Assembly (NCBI GenBank): GCA_002294005.1
Contig: DBEH01000017.1
Coordinates: 1-38,396 of the forward strand
Direction: 5' to 3'
Source of the DNA: Firmicutes bacterium UBA911
GTDB lineage: Bacteria > Bacillota > Desulfotomaculia > Desulfotomaculales > Desulforudaceae
DNA: 38,396 nucleotides
A program made the translations under genes and the position numbers. The notes under the pieces were generated by a model. The model had not been told where the DNA came from. It did no database searches and saw only the letters and a program-made list of their open reading frames with translations. How positions within the stretch are numbered: position 1 is the first letter of the stretch; every line of letters begins with the position of its first letter. Positions 17,344 to 25,574 of the stretch are shown here, piece by piece.

Positions 17344-18456
17344 TCACTTCTTGGTCTTGGCCATCCTGAGGTCCACGAACCGGTCCTTCAGCTTCGCCAT
17401 CACCAGCGGCATTGTCGTGTACTCCATCTCGTTCAGGGGCAGCCGGTGCGGCTCGAAAGGACCGAGGCTCCGCATATAATCGGCGATCTCGTTGCACAAG
17501 GCCCGCGCCCGGTCGAAGGCCGGGTCGTCGAACATGTCCTGCGGGCCGATCAACTTGCCGTGCGCCAGCTGGAAGCCCAGCGCCACCACGCGCGGCGGGC
17601 CGTCGAACCGGGTCGGGCAGGATTTGGCGACCGGAACGGGCATCAGCGGCCCGCTGTGCGAACCCCGCATCCACCCTGAAACGAGGTGCGGGCGGGCGAA
17701 CGGCTCCAACACTTCGCCGACCGCCGGGAAACCGCTCTGGCAACGGATGATGCACACCGGGTCGTCCTTGCCCACGTAACGCCCGGCCATCAGGTTCAGC
17801 CGCTGGGTGCTTGACGACGCCGCAATCTGACCGCTGGCCTTGTGGAAAATCCGCTTGATCGCGTAACGCCCGGGCGCACCGATGAAGACCAGCATGTCGT
17901 AGAGGTCCTCGGGTGCGGAGAAAATGATTTTCTTGTGGGCGATGAGGTCGCGCACTTCGAAGTTGAAGCCGCCGTGCATGTTCGGGTCGATCACAAGGCC
18001 GATGGTGTTGAACGGGTCGGCGAAGATCTTGTAAAGCGGCAGGTTCCAAGCGCCGGGCTCGGTCTTGTCGGCCATGAGGACCACGACCGGCTCGCTCTTG
18101 CGCTCCACGACCTCGATTTCCGCCACCCCGGGGCCCAGTCCCTTGATGTTGCCGGAGAAAGCGTCGCCCAGAAGGTCCTGGCCGGCCGCGTAGAGCTTGA
18201 GTTTCTTGGCGACCTCGGTGCAGGCCACGAAGGTGTCCCACGCCAACTGGTGAATTTCACCGTTGTTCCGTCCCAGCTCGTGTGTGAGCACCAAGTTGAT
18301 ATCGTCACCGACGTGGGTCACATGAAAGTCTATTAAGAGCGGGCTGCCCGACAGATTGCCTTTGGCCTTTTCCAGCAACTCCGGGTGGACCCCGGAATGT
18401 CCCACAAATCCACCAACGTCCGCTTTGATTACGGAGAGTGTGACCGTCTTGTCCAT
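17344..18456 (-). CDS. fbp: Fructose-1,6-bisphosphate aldolase/phosphatase (archaeal type)
   Basis: A bifunctional gluconeogenic enzyme that condenses triose phosphates to fructose-1,6-bisphosphate and dephosphorylates it. It is mainly archaeal but known in deep-branching and autotrophic bacteria. Recognised by the N-terminal LSVIKADVGGFVGHSGVHP, which carries metal ligands, KTEPGAWNLP, the DPNMHGG segment, APEDLYDMLVFIGAPGRYA and SSSTQRLNLMAGRYVGKDDP. It is 370 aa, near the family norm. The ATG at 18456 follows GGGGGAGG; an in-frame ATG 18 bases upstream has no site. Its presence fits an organism that makes sugars from C2/C3 units. Confidence 0.93.
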   Translation of the reverse strand: MDKTVTLSVIKADVGGFVGHSGVHPELLEKAKGNLSGSPLLIDFHVTHVGDDINLVLTHELGRNNGEIHQLAWDTFVACTEVAKKLKLYAAGQDLLGDAFSGNIKGLGPGVAEIEVVERKSEPVVVLMADKTEPGAWNLPLYKIFADPFNTIGLVIDPNMHGGFNFEVRDLIAHKKIIFSAPEDLYDMLVFIGAPGRYAIKRIFHKASGQIAASSSTQRLNLMAGRYVGKDDPVCIIRCQSGFPAVGEVLEPFARPHLVSGWMRGSHSGPLMPVPVAKSCPTRFDGPPRVVALGFQLAHGKLIGPQDMFDDPAFDRARALCNEIADYMRSLGPFEPHRLPLNEMEYTTMPLVMAKLKDRFVDLRMAKTKK

Positions 18457-18584
18457 GTTTTCCTCCCCCTGCATCTTGTGCTTATTGAAGTCTGGCCATA
18501 CTATTTCTACGTTGCGTTGGAATATCCTTTAGAATGCCACCTGAAATTCCCTCGTGCTTTCGCCGTTTGCCGCCGCAGGCCGGG

Positions 18585-19112
18585 CTAAGGGCCGGGCTGT
18601 TTGACCGTGGGCGCCGTATACGGGCGGCGGGCGTGGAAAACGACGTTGCGGGCGAAGTCCAGGTCCCGCCAGCCGCGGACGAGGGTTTGCTTATGCTCCA
18701 AATCCTTGTAGATGGTAAAAAAGTACTCGATTTCCCGGAGGCGGTGGCGGTCCACGTCCGCGAGCGTGCGGAACCGGTCCATGCGCGGGTCCCGCGCCGC
18801 CGCCGCCAGGATTTTGACGTCCCGGCCCTTCTCGTCGGCCATCTCCAGGGCGCCCAGCACGCGGGCCTCCACCAGGCAGCCCGGGAAGGTGGCCGTGGAA
18901 ATCATAACCATCACGTCGAGTTCATCACCGTCCTCGGCCAGAGTGCTGGGGATGAACCCGTAGTCGGTGGGGTAGTGCACCGGCGAGTACAGTACCCGGT
19001 CCAGGCGCATGACCCCCCGCCGCCGGTCATATTCGTACTTGTTGGAGCTGCCCCTGGGGATCTCGATGGTCACCTCAACCTTCAGGGGCGGTTCAGTGTA
19101 GGGGATGGACAT
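18585..19112 (-). CDS. ppa: Inorganic pyrophosphatase, family I
   Basis: Hydrolyses pyrophosphate in the cytoplasm, drawing biosynthetic reactions forward. The family signature DGDELDV at residues 61-67 supplies the metal-binding Asp residues. EIPRGSSNKYEYD and YPTDYGFIP are also typical. It is 175 aa, the normal size. The start is ATG 19112, with GGAGGT 12 bases upstream; the frame stays open further up but has no better site. It is transcribed towards the FBP aldolase/phosphatase gene, about 130 bases away. Confidence 0.95.
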   Translation of the reverse strand: MSIPYTEPPLKVEVTIEIPRGSSNKYEYDRRRGVMRLDRVLYSPVHYPTDYGFIPSTLAEDGDELDVMVMISTATFPGCLVEARVLGALEMADEKGRDVKILAAAARDPRMDRFRTLADVDRHRLREIEYFFTIYKDLEHKQTLVRGWRDLDFARNVVFHARRPYTAPTVKQPGP

Positions 19113-19202
19113 TTCTCGCGAGTCACCTCCGCCCCTAGCTTGCCCCGGCCGCGCCGCCCGTACCAGTCCCGGCGATAGAGCGTAGTTGCGGGGTGCGGCC
19201 CA

Positions 19203-19715
19203 TTGATAAACACTCAAATAAGAGACATCATGACCACTAGAGTGGTCACCGTATCAATGGATGATCCAATCGGGGTGATCTTGGAAATCTTCAAGCATGC
19301 CGGGTTTTACCATGTGTTGGTCGTAAGCCCTGAAACCGGGGCATTTGTTGGAATCGTCTCGGACCGCGACGTGTACCGCAATGTCAGTTGTTTTATTGGG
19401 ACTCTGTCCGAGCAGGCCCGTGACCAAAACACACTGAAAAAGAAAGCGCACCACATTATGACCCGAAACCTGATTACCGCCACCGAGGATATGACGGTCA
19501 GGCAAGCCGCCGAGATGATGTTGGCCAACAAAATCTCCTGCCTTCCGGTCCTTTGCCCCGATCGGGCAATCAGGGGCATTGTCACCTGGAGGGATCTCCT
19601 GCGGTGCGCTTTTGACCTTCCGAAACGGAAACACGCATCCAGCAGCTGCCCAAAGGATAACCGGAGTGCCGGGGAAACAAAGGACGGGAAGCGGCTCAAA
19701 CGGTGCCAGCACTAG
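19203..19715 (+). CDS. Two-CBS-domain protein
   Basis: A 170-aa protein made of two CBS domains, at about 7-60 (IRDIMTTRVVTVS ... GIVSDRDVYRNV) and 84-140 (HHIMTRNLITATEDMT ... IRGIVTWRDLLRCA), with a basic, unordered tail. Such pairs bind adenosine nucleotides and act as energy sensors. No partner domain is attached. The TTG start lacks an obvious ribosome site and an ATG at 19230 is an alternative. Base composition is lower in GC than the upstream genes, and the lower-GC stretch continues to about 23.2 kb. Confidence 0.8.
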   Translation: MINTQIRDIMTTRVVTVSMDDPIGVILEIFKHAGFYHVLVVSPETGAFVGIVSDRDVYRNVSCFIGTLSEQARDQNTLKKKAHHIMTRNLITATEDMTVRQAAEMMLANKISCLPVLCPDRAIRGIVTWRDLLRCAFDLPKRKHASSSCPKDNRSAGETKDGKRLKRCQH

Positions 19716-19798
19716 CATCTTTTCATTTCTTGACTCAAGCCCAGGAAAATAATGCCTATACGCCTTGACATTTCAATGAAGGGATTAGCGTCATTGCG

Positions 19799-20827
19799 TC
19801 AGATGACCAAGGTCGCGTCGCCAAAACTAAGGAAATGAAATTTTTCTCTGACTGCATAGGCATAGGCCTGCAAGACAAGTTCCCGGGAGGCAAAGGCCGA
19901 GACCAGGACCAAGTGTGACGAGCACGGGAGGTGCAGGTTAGTGATCAAGCGGTCTACCAGTTGGAAGCGGTAACCAGGTTTAATAAACAGGCCAGTCCGC
20001 CCCGGACCCGGCCTGAAATCTTGCAGGGCCGCACTTTCCAGCGCCCGCACAGCATCTGTTCCGCAGGCCACCACCCTGCCGCCTTGCCGTTTAGCCTGCC
20101 GGACTGTGGTCACTGTTTCTTCCGGCAAATGGTAAAATTCCGGCGGCAAATCATGGTCGGCTACGTATGTTGTTTTAATTGGCCTAAAGCTGCCCACCCC
20201 CATGTGCAGCGTAAAGTTAACCACCTTTACTCCTTTTTCCTGGAGCTTCTGCAAGAGTTCCGCGGTAAAGTGAAGTGCCGCCGTCGGGGCTGCGGAGGAA
20301 CCTTCTGTTCTGGCCAGGACGGTCTGATAGCGGTCCTGGTCAGCCAGAGGTTCTTTAATGTAAGGAGGCAGAGGAGTCCGGCCCCATTTTTCCATGGCGG
20401 CCAAGGCTGCCTCAGGTGTTGGAAACTGCAGGACAAAAGTGTTGCGCTCAGTCTTTTCTTTAACTTGCACCCTCATGCCGTCGCCAAGGAGCAAAACCCC
20501 CTCCTTGGGGTGAGGCTTAAGCAGCCCTTCCCACCGGCCAGCCTCAAGGGGGTGGAGCAGAAAAATCTCTGTTTTCCCGCCGGTGGGTTTTTGGGCAAAC
20601 AGCCGGGCCTTCATCACCTTGGTATCATTAATAACCAGCACATCGCCGGGTTCAAGCCAGTTTAGCATTGCGCCAAAAACAGTTTTGAAAAAGTCTTTTC
20701 TTGAGCGGTCGATAACAAGCAGACGCGAGCTATCCCTTGGCGAAGCCGGCTGCTGGGCGATCAATTCCACCGGGAGATGGTAATTGAATAAATCCGTCCT
20801 CAGATTGTTTTCTGACAGCCCCTCCAC
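19799..20827 (-). CDS. queA: S-adenosylmethionine:tRNA ribosyltransferase-isomerase
   Basis: Transfers and rearranges the ribosyl group of SAM onto 7-aminomethyl-deazaguanine in tRNA, giving epoxyqueuosine. Typical segments are YHLPVELIAQQPASPRDSSRLL, EPGDVLVINDTKVMKARL, TAALHFTAELL and HMGVGSFRPI. It is 342 aa. Its usual neighbours (tgt, ruvB, yajC) are absent, and it follows ilvD by 9 bases. The GTG start overlaps the site TAGGAGGTG, so the true start may be a CTG a few codons later. Composition is AT-richer than the rest of the window. Confidence 0.95.
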   Translation of the reverse strand: MEGLSENNLRTDLFNYHLPVELIAQQPASPRDSSRLLVIDRSRKDFFKTVFGAMLNWLEPGDVLVINDTKVMKARLFAQKPTGGKTEIFLLHPLEAGRWEGLLKPHPKEGVLLLGDGMRVQVKEKTERNTFVLQFPTPEAALAAMEKWGRTPLPPYIKEPLADQDRYQTVLARTEGSSAAPTAALHFTAELLQKLQEKGVKVVNFTLHMGVGSFRPIKTTYVADHDLPPEFYHLPEETVTTVRQAKRQGGRVVACGTDAVRALESAALQDFRPGPGRTGLFIKPGYRFQLVDRLITNLHLPCSSHLVLVSAFASRELVLQAYAYAVREKFHFLSFGDATLVI

Positions 20828-20836
20828 CTCCTAATC

Positions 20837-22534
20837 CTAATTCCCGGGCGGCCTGTTGCTCGCGGGCCGCAGCACTGCGCCACTGCTGGCCGGAGTGACC
20901 ATCTGAACATACCTGGCCAGCCAACCGCCAAGGTCTTGCCGCAAAGGCGGCTTAAAAGCTGGCTTTCTGGCCGTGAGCTCTTGCTGCGGCACCAGCAGCT
21001 CCAGCGTGCCTGCTTGCAGGTCATAGGCAATGGGATCACCGTCCTTAACCAGGCCGATCGGGCCGCCGCTGGCGGCTTCGGGGCAGACATGGCCGATGCA
21101 GGCCCCCCGGGTGCCGCCGGAGAAGCGGCCGTCGGTGACCAGCGCCACTGACTCGCCCAAGCCCAGCCCCATCAGCGCTGCTGTGGGTCCCAGCATCTCC
21201 ATAAACCCCGGACCGCCCTTCGGCCCCTCGTAGCGGATGACCACAACATCGCCAGGCTTGATGCGTCCACCCAGGATGGCGGCGGAAGCTTCCGCCTCCC
21301 CTTCAAAAACTACCGCCGGCCCCTGATGGCGCACCATCCCTGGCGCCACAGCCGCGGTCTTCACCACCGCTCCCTCCGGCGCCAGGCTGCCGAAAAGAAT
21401 TTTCAGCCCGCCTACGGGGCTGAGCGGCTCCTCCAGGCCGCGGATCACTGACGGATCGAGGCTTCGGGCTTGGCCAATGTTCTTGCCTAAGGATTTTCCC
21501 GTGACCGTCAAGCAACCCAGGTTGAGCAAGCCGGGTCTGCGGGCTAGCTCGCCCAAGACGGCGCTGACACCGCCGGCGCGGTCCACGTCTTCGATGTGCA
21601 GGCTGGAGGCGGGAGAGACCTTGCAAAGCGTGGGCGTGCGGCCGGCTATTAAATTGATCCGTGCTAACGGATAATTAATGCCCGCCTCCTGAGCGACAGC
21701 CAGGAGGTGCAAAATGGTATTGGTGGAACCGCCCATGGCCACGTCCAGGGCAAAGGCGTTGTCAATCGCCTGCGTGGTGACAATATCCAGCGGCCGGAGA
21801 TCCCGCTTAATCAACTCCACGATTTGCTGTCCGGCCCACTTTTTCAGCACGCTCCGGCGCGGATCAACCGCTAAAATGGTCCCGTTGCCAGGCAGGGCCA
21901 AACCTAAAGCCTCACAAAGGCAGTTCATGGAGTTGGCGGTAAACATGCCGGCGCAACTGCCGTATCCGGGACAGGCCGCCTGTTCCAGATCCGACAGGTC
22001 GGCGTCGTCAATTTTCCCGGCGCGGTAAGCGCCAATTCCTTCAAAGACAGAGATAAGGTCGATGGGGCGTCCGTCCCGGGCCCGCCCCGCCTTCATCGGG
22101 CCGCCGGAAACAAATATGGTGGGGATATTGAGCCGCACAGCCGCCATCAGCATGCCGGGCACTATTTTGTCGCAGTTGGGGACACAGATCAGGCCGTCAA
22201 ACCGGTGGCCTAACGCCATTGTTTCCACGCTGTCGGCGACAAGTTCCCGGGAAGGCAAGCTATAGCGCATACCAGGATGATTCATGGCAATACCGTCGCA
22301 CAAGGCCAGGGTATTAAACTCGAAAGGGACCGCTCCAGCTTCCCGAACCGCTTCCTTGATTTCCCCGACAAACGCGTTCAGATGGGCATGTCCCGGCACG
22401 ATTTCGGCAAAAGAATTAGCGATGGCCACAAAAGGCTTCTGGAAGTCTTCCTCATGGGAGATTATGCCGGTGGCCCGCAACAAGCTGCGGTGCGGAGCGC
22501 GCTCCACCCCTTTTTTGATCGTTTCACTGCGCAT
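20837..22534 (-). CDS. ilvD: Dihydroxy-acid dehydratase
   Basis: An Fe-S enzyme of branched-chain amino acid synthesis, dehydrating dihydroxy acids to the 2-keto acids. Cluster Cys residues are in VPNCDKIVPGM and ACPGYGSCAGMFTANSM. IANSFAEIVPGHAHLN and GRFSGGTRGACIGHV are also diagnostic. At 565 aa it is full length. The ATG follows AAGGAGAGGGTT. No other ilv or leu gene is nearby; queA follows immediately on the same strand. Confidence 0.96.
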   Translation of the reverse strand: MRSETIKKGVERAPHRSLLRATGIISHEEDFQKPFVAIANSFAEIVPGHAHLNAFVGEIKEAVREAGAVPFEFNTLALCDGIAMNHPGMRYSLPSRELVADSVETMALGHRFDGLICVPNCDKIVPGMLMAAVRLNIPTIFVSGGPMKAGRARDGRPIDLISVFEGIGAYRAGKIDDADLSDLEQAACPGYGSCAGMFTANSMNCLCEALGLALPGNGTILAVDPRRSVLKKWAGQQIVELIKRDLRPLDIVTTQAIDNAFALDVAMGGSTNTILHLLAVAQEAGINYPLARINLIAGRTPTLCKVSPASSLHIEDVDRAGGVSAVLGELARRPGLLNLGCLTVTGKSLGKNIGQARSLDPSVIRGLEEPLSPVGGLKILFGSLAPEGAVVKTAAVAPGMVRHQGPAVVFEGEAEASAAILGGRIKPGDVVVIRYEGPKGGPGFMEMLGPTAALMGLGLGESVALVTDGRFSGGTRGACIGHVCPEAASGGPIGLVKDGDPIAYDLQAGTLELLVPQQELTARKPAFKPPLRQDLGGWLARYVQMVTPASSGAVLRPASNRPPGN

Positions 22535-22578
22535 TTAACCCTCTCCTTATTCTTTTCTTTAAGAAGCTGCCCGTCAGC

Positions 22579-23175
22579 TCACGGAAACATAAATGCGAAC
22601 ACCAGGTTGTCATCCTGAATGATTTTTGCAATTATTGTTAGCAGCAGTAAGACAATTGCTGTTCCGATGATATTGCCGGCTATGAAAAACCTAATGTTAG
22701 CGCTAGCCATGCTGACGCCAAGGAGCAGAATAACAAAAGCAAATAACGGGTTTAAAAACGGTGTTGGTAAAATAATGAGCACGGACATGGCCATAGCGAC
22801 AATGCAGGCCGCTTTCTCCGCTGTTTCGCTCATCTGTGTCCCCTTTCCGCCGTATCTTTCAAGCTTTTGGATGAGGGGTATGCCTCTGCGTGCCAGTTTC
22901 TCAAAAACTTCCGGCGACAGGCGCTTGCGCCGCAAAAATCTCGGACACCAAGGCGTACGCACACCAAACAGGCGTTGTGAAGACCACACAAAGAGCAGGA
23001 CGGCAAAGGGGGAACCCACGCCGGGCGGTAACGGCACCAGCAACGGTAAAGCCAACAAAGCCAGAAGAAAACCGGCTCCTTGTTTGCCCATCATGTCCAA
23101 CAATTGCCCCAGCGTCGCCCCAGTAGCGGCATGCTGAGACAAAAAATCACCAATTTTTTGGGAAAGCTTTTTCAT
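22579..23175 (-). CDS. ExoD-family membrane protein
   Basis: A 198-aa membrane protein of the ExoD/exopolysaccharide synthesis family. The conserved front is GQLLDMMGKQGAGFLLALLALP, followed by LPPGVGSPFAVLL. A charged loop with RRKRLSPEVFEKLARRG comes next, and then two or three further hydrophobic segments. The ATG at 23175 has GGAGG five bases upstream. The family is linked to exopolysaccharide and alkaline tolerance in rhizobia; its role here is unknown. It lies 44 bases upstream of ilvD on the same strand, in the lower-GC stretch. Confidence 0.85.
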   Translation of the reverse strand: MKKLSQKIGDFLSQHAATGATLGQLLDMMGKQGAGFLLALLALPLLVPLPPGVGSPFAVLLFVWSSQRLFGVRTPWCPRFLRRKRLSPEVFEKLARRGIPLIQKLERYGGKGTQMSETAEKAACIVAMAMSVLIILPTPFLNPLFAFVILLLGVSMASANIRFFIAGNIIGTAIVLLLLTIIAKIIQDDNLVFAFMFP

Positions 23176-23281
23176 AAGGGCCTCCACGCGGGCCTAAATT
23201 CGCAGGGTCGGGTACTACCGGTATAGTAACACGCCGAGAGACCGGATCAAAGGCGTCCAAGCCATTTGTCACAAGGATGGG

Positions 23282-23410
23282 GGCAATACATTCGCAAAGC
23301 ATATTTTTCGGGTTTTCTTTGATCGGGGCGAAATACAGCCAGCCTTCAGCGGTGGCGTGCCGCGTGACGTTGGCCGCCCAGATATGGTATGATTTCACTG
23401 TCTGGAGGAT
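23282..23410 (-). pseudogene. Remnant of an IS3-family-like transposase
   Basis: On the minus strand this stretch reads SYHIWAANVTRHATAEGWLY, then FAPIKENPKNML. It fits the start of an IS3-type integrase core, usually W..DITYIPT.EGWLYLAGIKDL. The first catalytic Asp would be replaced by Asn. Frames on both sides do not continue the similarity, so only a fragment is left. The rest of the 271-base gap shows nothing recognisable. Confidence 0.45.
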
Positions 23411-23446
23411 TGACTGCTGCAAAAATTCACTGGGGGCTTGCGACGG

Positions 23447-24205
23447 ATGGGCCAATTTCAAGAGAAGGTTTCGAGACGGGAGTTTATCTATGTGGCGGCC
23501 GGAACCGGACTGGGCTTGGCGGCCCTGTCGGCGGCCGGTTGCGAAGCCGGGGAAGAGGCTGAACCGGACCGGGCGCCGGTGAATCCGGGCGCGCAGCTTT
23601 TCTTGCCGGCACCTGTGCTGGATGGGGCGGTGTCCGTGGAGGCGGCGATAAAGGGCCGAAGATCCGAAAGGAACTTTCGGCCGGCTCCCCTGGAGATGAA
23701 GCAATTGTCCCAACTGCTTTGGGCCGCCCAGGGCATCACCGATCTCCATCCGGATCCAGCCCAAAGGTTTCGCCGGGCGGCGCCGAGTGCCGGCGCCCAG
23801 TATCCCCTGGACATCTACGTTGTGGCCGGGCTGGTCGAGGGATTGGAAGCGGGGGTCTATCATTACCGGCCCCGGGAGCATGCGGTGAATTTGCGCACGG
23901 CGGCAGATCTGCGCCGGCAATTGGCCGGGGCCTGCTTGGGACAGGCGTTCATTGCGCCGGCCCCGGTCTCAATCGTGATCACGGCCGAATACGGCCGGAT
24001 AACCGGCCGGTACGGGGAGCGGGGAATCAGGTATGCGCACATGGAGGCCGGTCACGTGGGGCAAAACCTGCACCTGCAGGCCGAAGTCCTGGGGCTGGGA
24101 ACGGTTGTGATCGGTGCCTTTAGGGACGACGAGGTGGCCGAGGTGCTGAATCTTCCCCGAAAGCACGAACCGTTGTCTGTGATGCCGGTCGGTTATGTTA
24201 ATTGA
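23447..24205 (+). CDS. SagB-type nitroreductase with Tat/lipoprotein-like leader
   Basis: An FMN-dependent oxidoreductase of the SagB-type dehydrogenase family. SagB relatives oxidise thiazoline and oxazoline rings in peptides, but many are stand-alone. The core shows RRSERNFRPAPLEMKQLSQLLW, APSAGAQYPLDIYVV, AGVYHYRP, and HMEAGHVGQNLHLQAEVLGLG. The N-terminus is unusual: VSRREF (twin Arg10-Arg11), a hydrophobic stretch and Cys32 in SAAGC suggest Tat export and lipid attachment outside the membrane. I chose ATG 23447, about ten bases after GGGGG, over TTG 23438. It has 252 aa. No peptide or cyclodehydratase partner is adjacent. Confidence 0.85.
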   Translation: MGQFQEKVSRREFIYVAAGTGLGLAALSAAGCEAGEEAEPDRAPVNPGAQLFLPAPVLDGAVSVEAAIKGRRSERNFRPAPLEMKQLSQLLWAAQGITDLHPDPAQRFRRAAPSAGAQYPLDIYVVAGLVEGLEAGVYHYRPREHAVNLRTAADLRRQLAGACLGQAFIAPAPVSIVITAEYGRITGRYGERGIRYAHMEAGHVGQNLHLQAEVLGLGTVVIGAFRDDEVAEVLNLPRKHEPLSVMPVGYVN

Positions 24206-24306
24206 GCTGCACCCAAGTACAGCTCCACTTCGGCCAGCCATTCGGTGCCGGACGTACCTTGACGTACCCGGCGTAGTTTAAACAACGCTGGCGATAGAAA
24301 CAAAAG

Positions 24307-24348
24307 GGCTTTTGCTCACACCCGCGTCAGCAAATGCTAGCAAAAACC
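24307..24348 (+). terminator. Possible hairpin after the nitroreductase gene
   Basis: GGCTTTTGCT and AGCAAAAACC can pair over ten positions with one mismatch around a 22-base loop. There is no T run. The function is uncertain. Confidence 0.25.
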
Positions 24349-24370
24349 CGATGCAGGACAGCCATAAAAG

Positions 24371-24435
24371 CCTGAAAGCCTTGATACTGCTGGTGGGCGC
24401 GGCAGGTGTCAAACCTGCGGCCTCTTGAATGTGAG
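24371..24435 (-). pseudogene. 3' half of a tRNA-Val gene (attachment-site copy)
   Basis: This 65-base stretch matches 25555-25619 at 59 positions. It covers the 3' half of tRNA-Val(CAC), from the anticodon loop through CCA, and 20 bases of flank. There is no 5' half, so it cannot be a tRNA. It looks like the distal att site left by an element integrated at the tRNA 3' end. Confidence 0.7.
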
Positions 24436-24567
24436 CTAGGTCGCCGCATTCAGGGGGAGTGACTCCAAGACCAGAAAAGACAAGACCGGACGGGGATTAT
24501 CTAATAACTGGAAATCCAGAACAGTCCGAGCTCAAGCCGGGTATTTGGGGCTGTTCTGAAACAGTCT

Positions 24568-24590
24568 TGGTTGCAGATGGTTGCAAACCC
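24568..24590. repeat. GGTTGCAnATGGTTGCAAA direct repeat, left copy
   Basis: GGTTGCAGATGGTTGCAAA abuts the stop of the broken toxin gene. A matching unit occurs at 25506-25529. The two bracket the toxin-antitoxin and integrase remnants. Confidence 0.5.
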
Positions 24591-24961
24591 TTAAGTGTGG
24601 AATGATTGGGACAAGTTGGTGTGCCAAGTGCTCTTGGTCCGATCACGAATTACCACTATTGTTCCGGGCCAATGTTCTGGATTGATCTCGGCCAAGACCT
24701 GCAATATCGCGTCGTGAATCTTTCTGGCCGTGGGTTGTCTCAATCGCACGATTAGGAGACCATAATGAGGTTCGTAACGGCGCCGAGTGAAGCCCTTGTC
24801 GGTAGTGATCAACAACCGTTTTTCCCGCCGGGTCATTCCCCATAAATCGTCATCAGGCAGACCCTCTTTTGGTGTGCGTCGGATGTCTTTTACGTCGTGT
24901 CTCAGGGCGGCCAACGTTTGCACGGTCATCAGGGGATGTTCTCATCGACCAGGATACGCAT
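24591..24961 (-). pseudogene. DUF5615 PIN-like toxin, frameshifted near its start
   Basis: Toxin half of a DUF433/DUF5615 (VapBC-like) pair, expected to be a PIN-fold ribonuclease. From the ATG at 24961 the frame reads MRILVDENIP and then hits TGA. After one missing base in the G run at 24932-24935 (plus strand) the family sequence resumes as LMTVQTLAALRHDVKDIRRTP, RLLITTDKGF and so on, to 24591. The separated part holds the first acidic residue (VDE) of the active site. The downstream part has its own ATG at 24929 but would lack that residue. The upstream ATG overlaps the antitoxin gene by 20 bases. It is either a genuine pseudogene or a sequencing slip in a homopolymer. Confidence 0.75.
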
Positions 24962-25193
24962 TGCGATCCCCCAGGCACTCCAGCGGGGTGACCTCTTCTT
25001 CGGCAAGCGATGCTGCGTAATCCAGGCACGCCAATATGTCTTCCCGGTTCAGGGAAGGATATTCACGCAGCAGGTCTTCCACAGTGTCACCACTGGCCAG
25101 CATACGTACGATCTGGTGTACAGGAATCCGTGTCCCTTTTACACAGGCTTGGCCATGACAGACCTTCGGATCGAGGGAAATACGCTCAAACAC
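24942..25193 (-). CDS. DUF433 antitoxin
   Basis: An 83-aa protein of the DUF433 family, an antitoxin that neutralises DUF5615 PIN-like toxins and binds its own promoter. Conserved parts are ISLDPKVCHGQACVKGTRIPV and EDLLREYPSLNREDILACLDYA, a helix-turn-helix-like segment. The GTG start has GCGAGG before it. The 3' end overlaps the toxin start, as is usual for such pairs. It appears intact while its toxin is broken. Confidence 0.9.
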   Translation of the reverse strand: MFERISLDPKVCHGQACVKGTRIPVHQIVRMLASGDTVEDLLREYPSLNREDILACLDYAASLAEEEVTPLECLGDRNAYPGR

Positions 25194-25214
25194 AATCCTC
25201 GCCCCTTGCAGGAA

Positions 25215-25220
25215 ATTATA
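25215..25220 (-). promoter_or_regulatory. -10 box of the DUF433/DUF5615 operon
   Basis: A perfect TATAAT on the minus strand, 22 bases upstream of the antitoxin GTG. No convincing -35 box is present, which can be the case for autoregulated toxin-antitoxin promoters. Confidence 0.45.
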
Positions 25221-25318
25221 GCATAAACATAGACCTCTCCACTATTTTATTATGCATTCAGCGGCTGGCCAAATACAACCCGGAGTGCAGGGAGGATGGT
25301 GGATTTATGGTCGTCGAC

Positions 25319-25417
25319 GCAGTGTCACTGAAATCAACCTTAAGGGTGTACGGGCATGTGCTGCCCGGCATGCAGGAGGAGTCGCTCACGACGATTCATC
25401 GTCGCCACCGGGAATGA
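25319..25417 (+). pseudogene. C-terminal remnant of a tyrosine integrase
   Basis: The plus strand encodes AVSLKSTLRVYGHVLPGMQE, matching the end of phage-type tyrosine recombinases, in which the Tyr of YGHVLPGMQ is the nucleophile. The rest of the gene is absent. It lies about 140 bases from the 3' end of tRNA-Val(CAC), a usual place for an integrase. Nothing else is recognisable between 25194 and 25318. Confidence 0.75.
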
Positions 25418-25505
25418 AAATATCATCAAGATTCTATTTTCGAGGGAGGCACTACGGAAGTATGATTCCATCAGGCAAAAGTAAGACGGAAGGATCCACA
25501 GCCTG

Positions 25506-25529
25506 CGGTTGCAAAATGGTTGCAAATCC
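25506..25529. repeat. GGTTGCAnATGGTTGCAAA direct repeat, right copy
   Basis: GGTTGCAAAATGGTTGCAAA, the partner of the unit at 24568-24590, lies between the integrase remnant and tRNA-Val. Confidence 0.5.
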
Positions 25530-25574
25530 TCCACAAGCCGGGATTCGGCAAAACCCTGGAAGGCTTGGTATTAC

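Noticed and set aside
23277..23582. Plus-strand frame before the nitroreductase
   Set aside because: Runs antisense to the IS3-like remnant and into the nitroreductase in the wrong frame; no ribosome site.
24434..24470. D-arm-like TCAGGGGGAG..TGACTC next to the tRNA-Val fragment as an inverted second tRNA piece
   Set aside because: Only 16 bases match, with a gap; too short to claim a rearranged tRNA 5' half.
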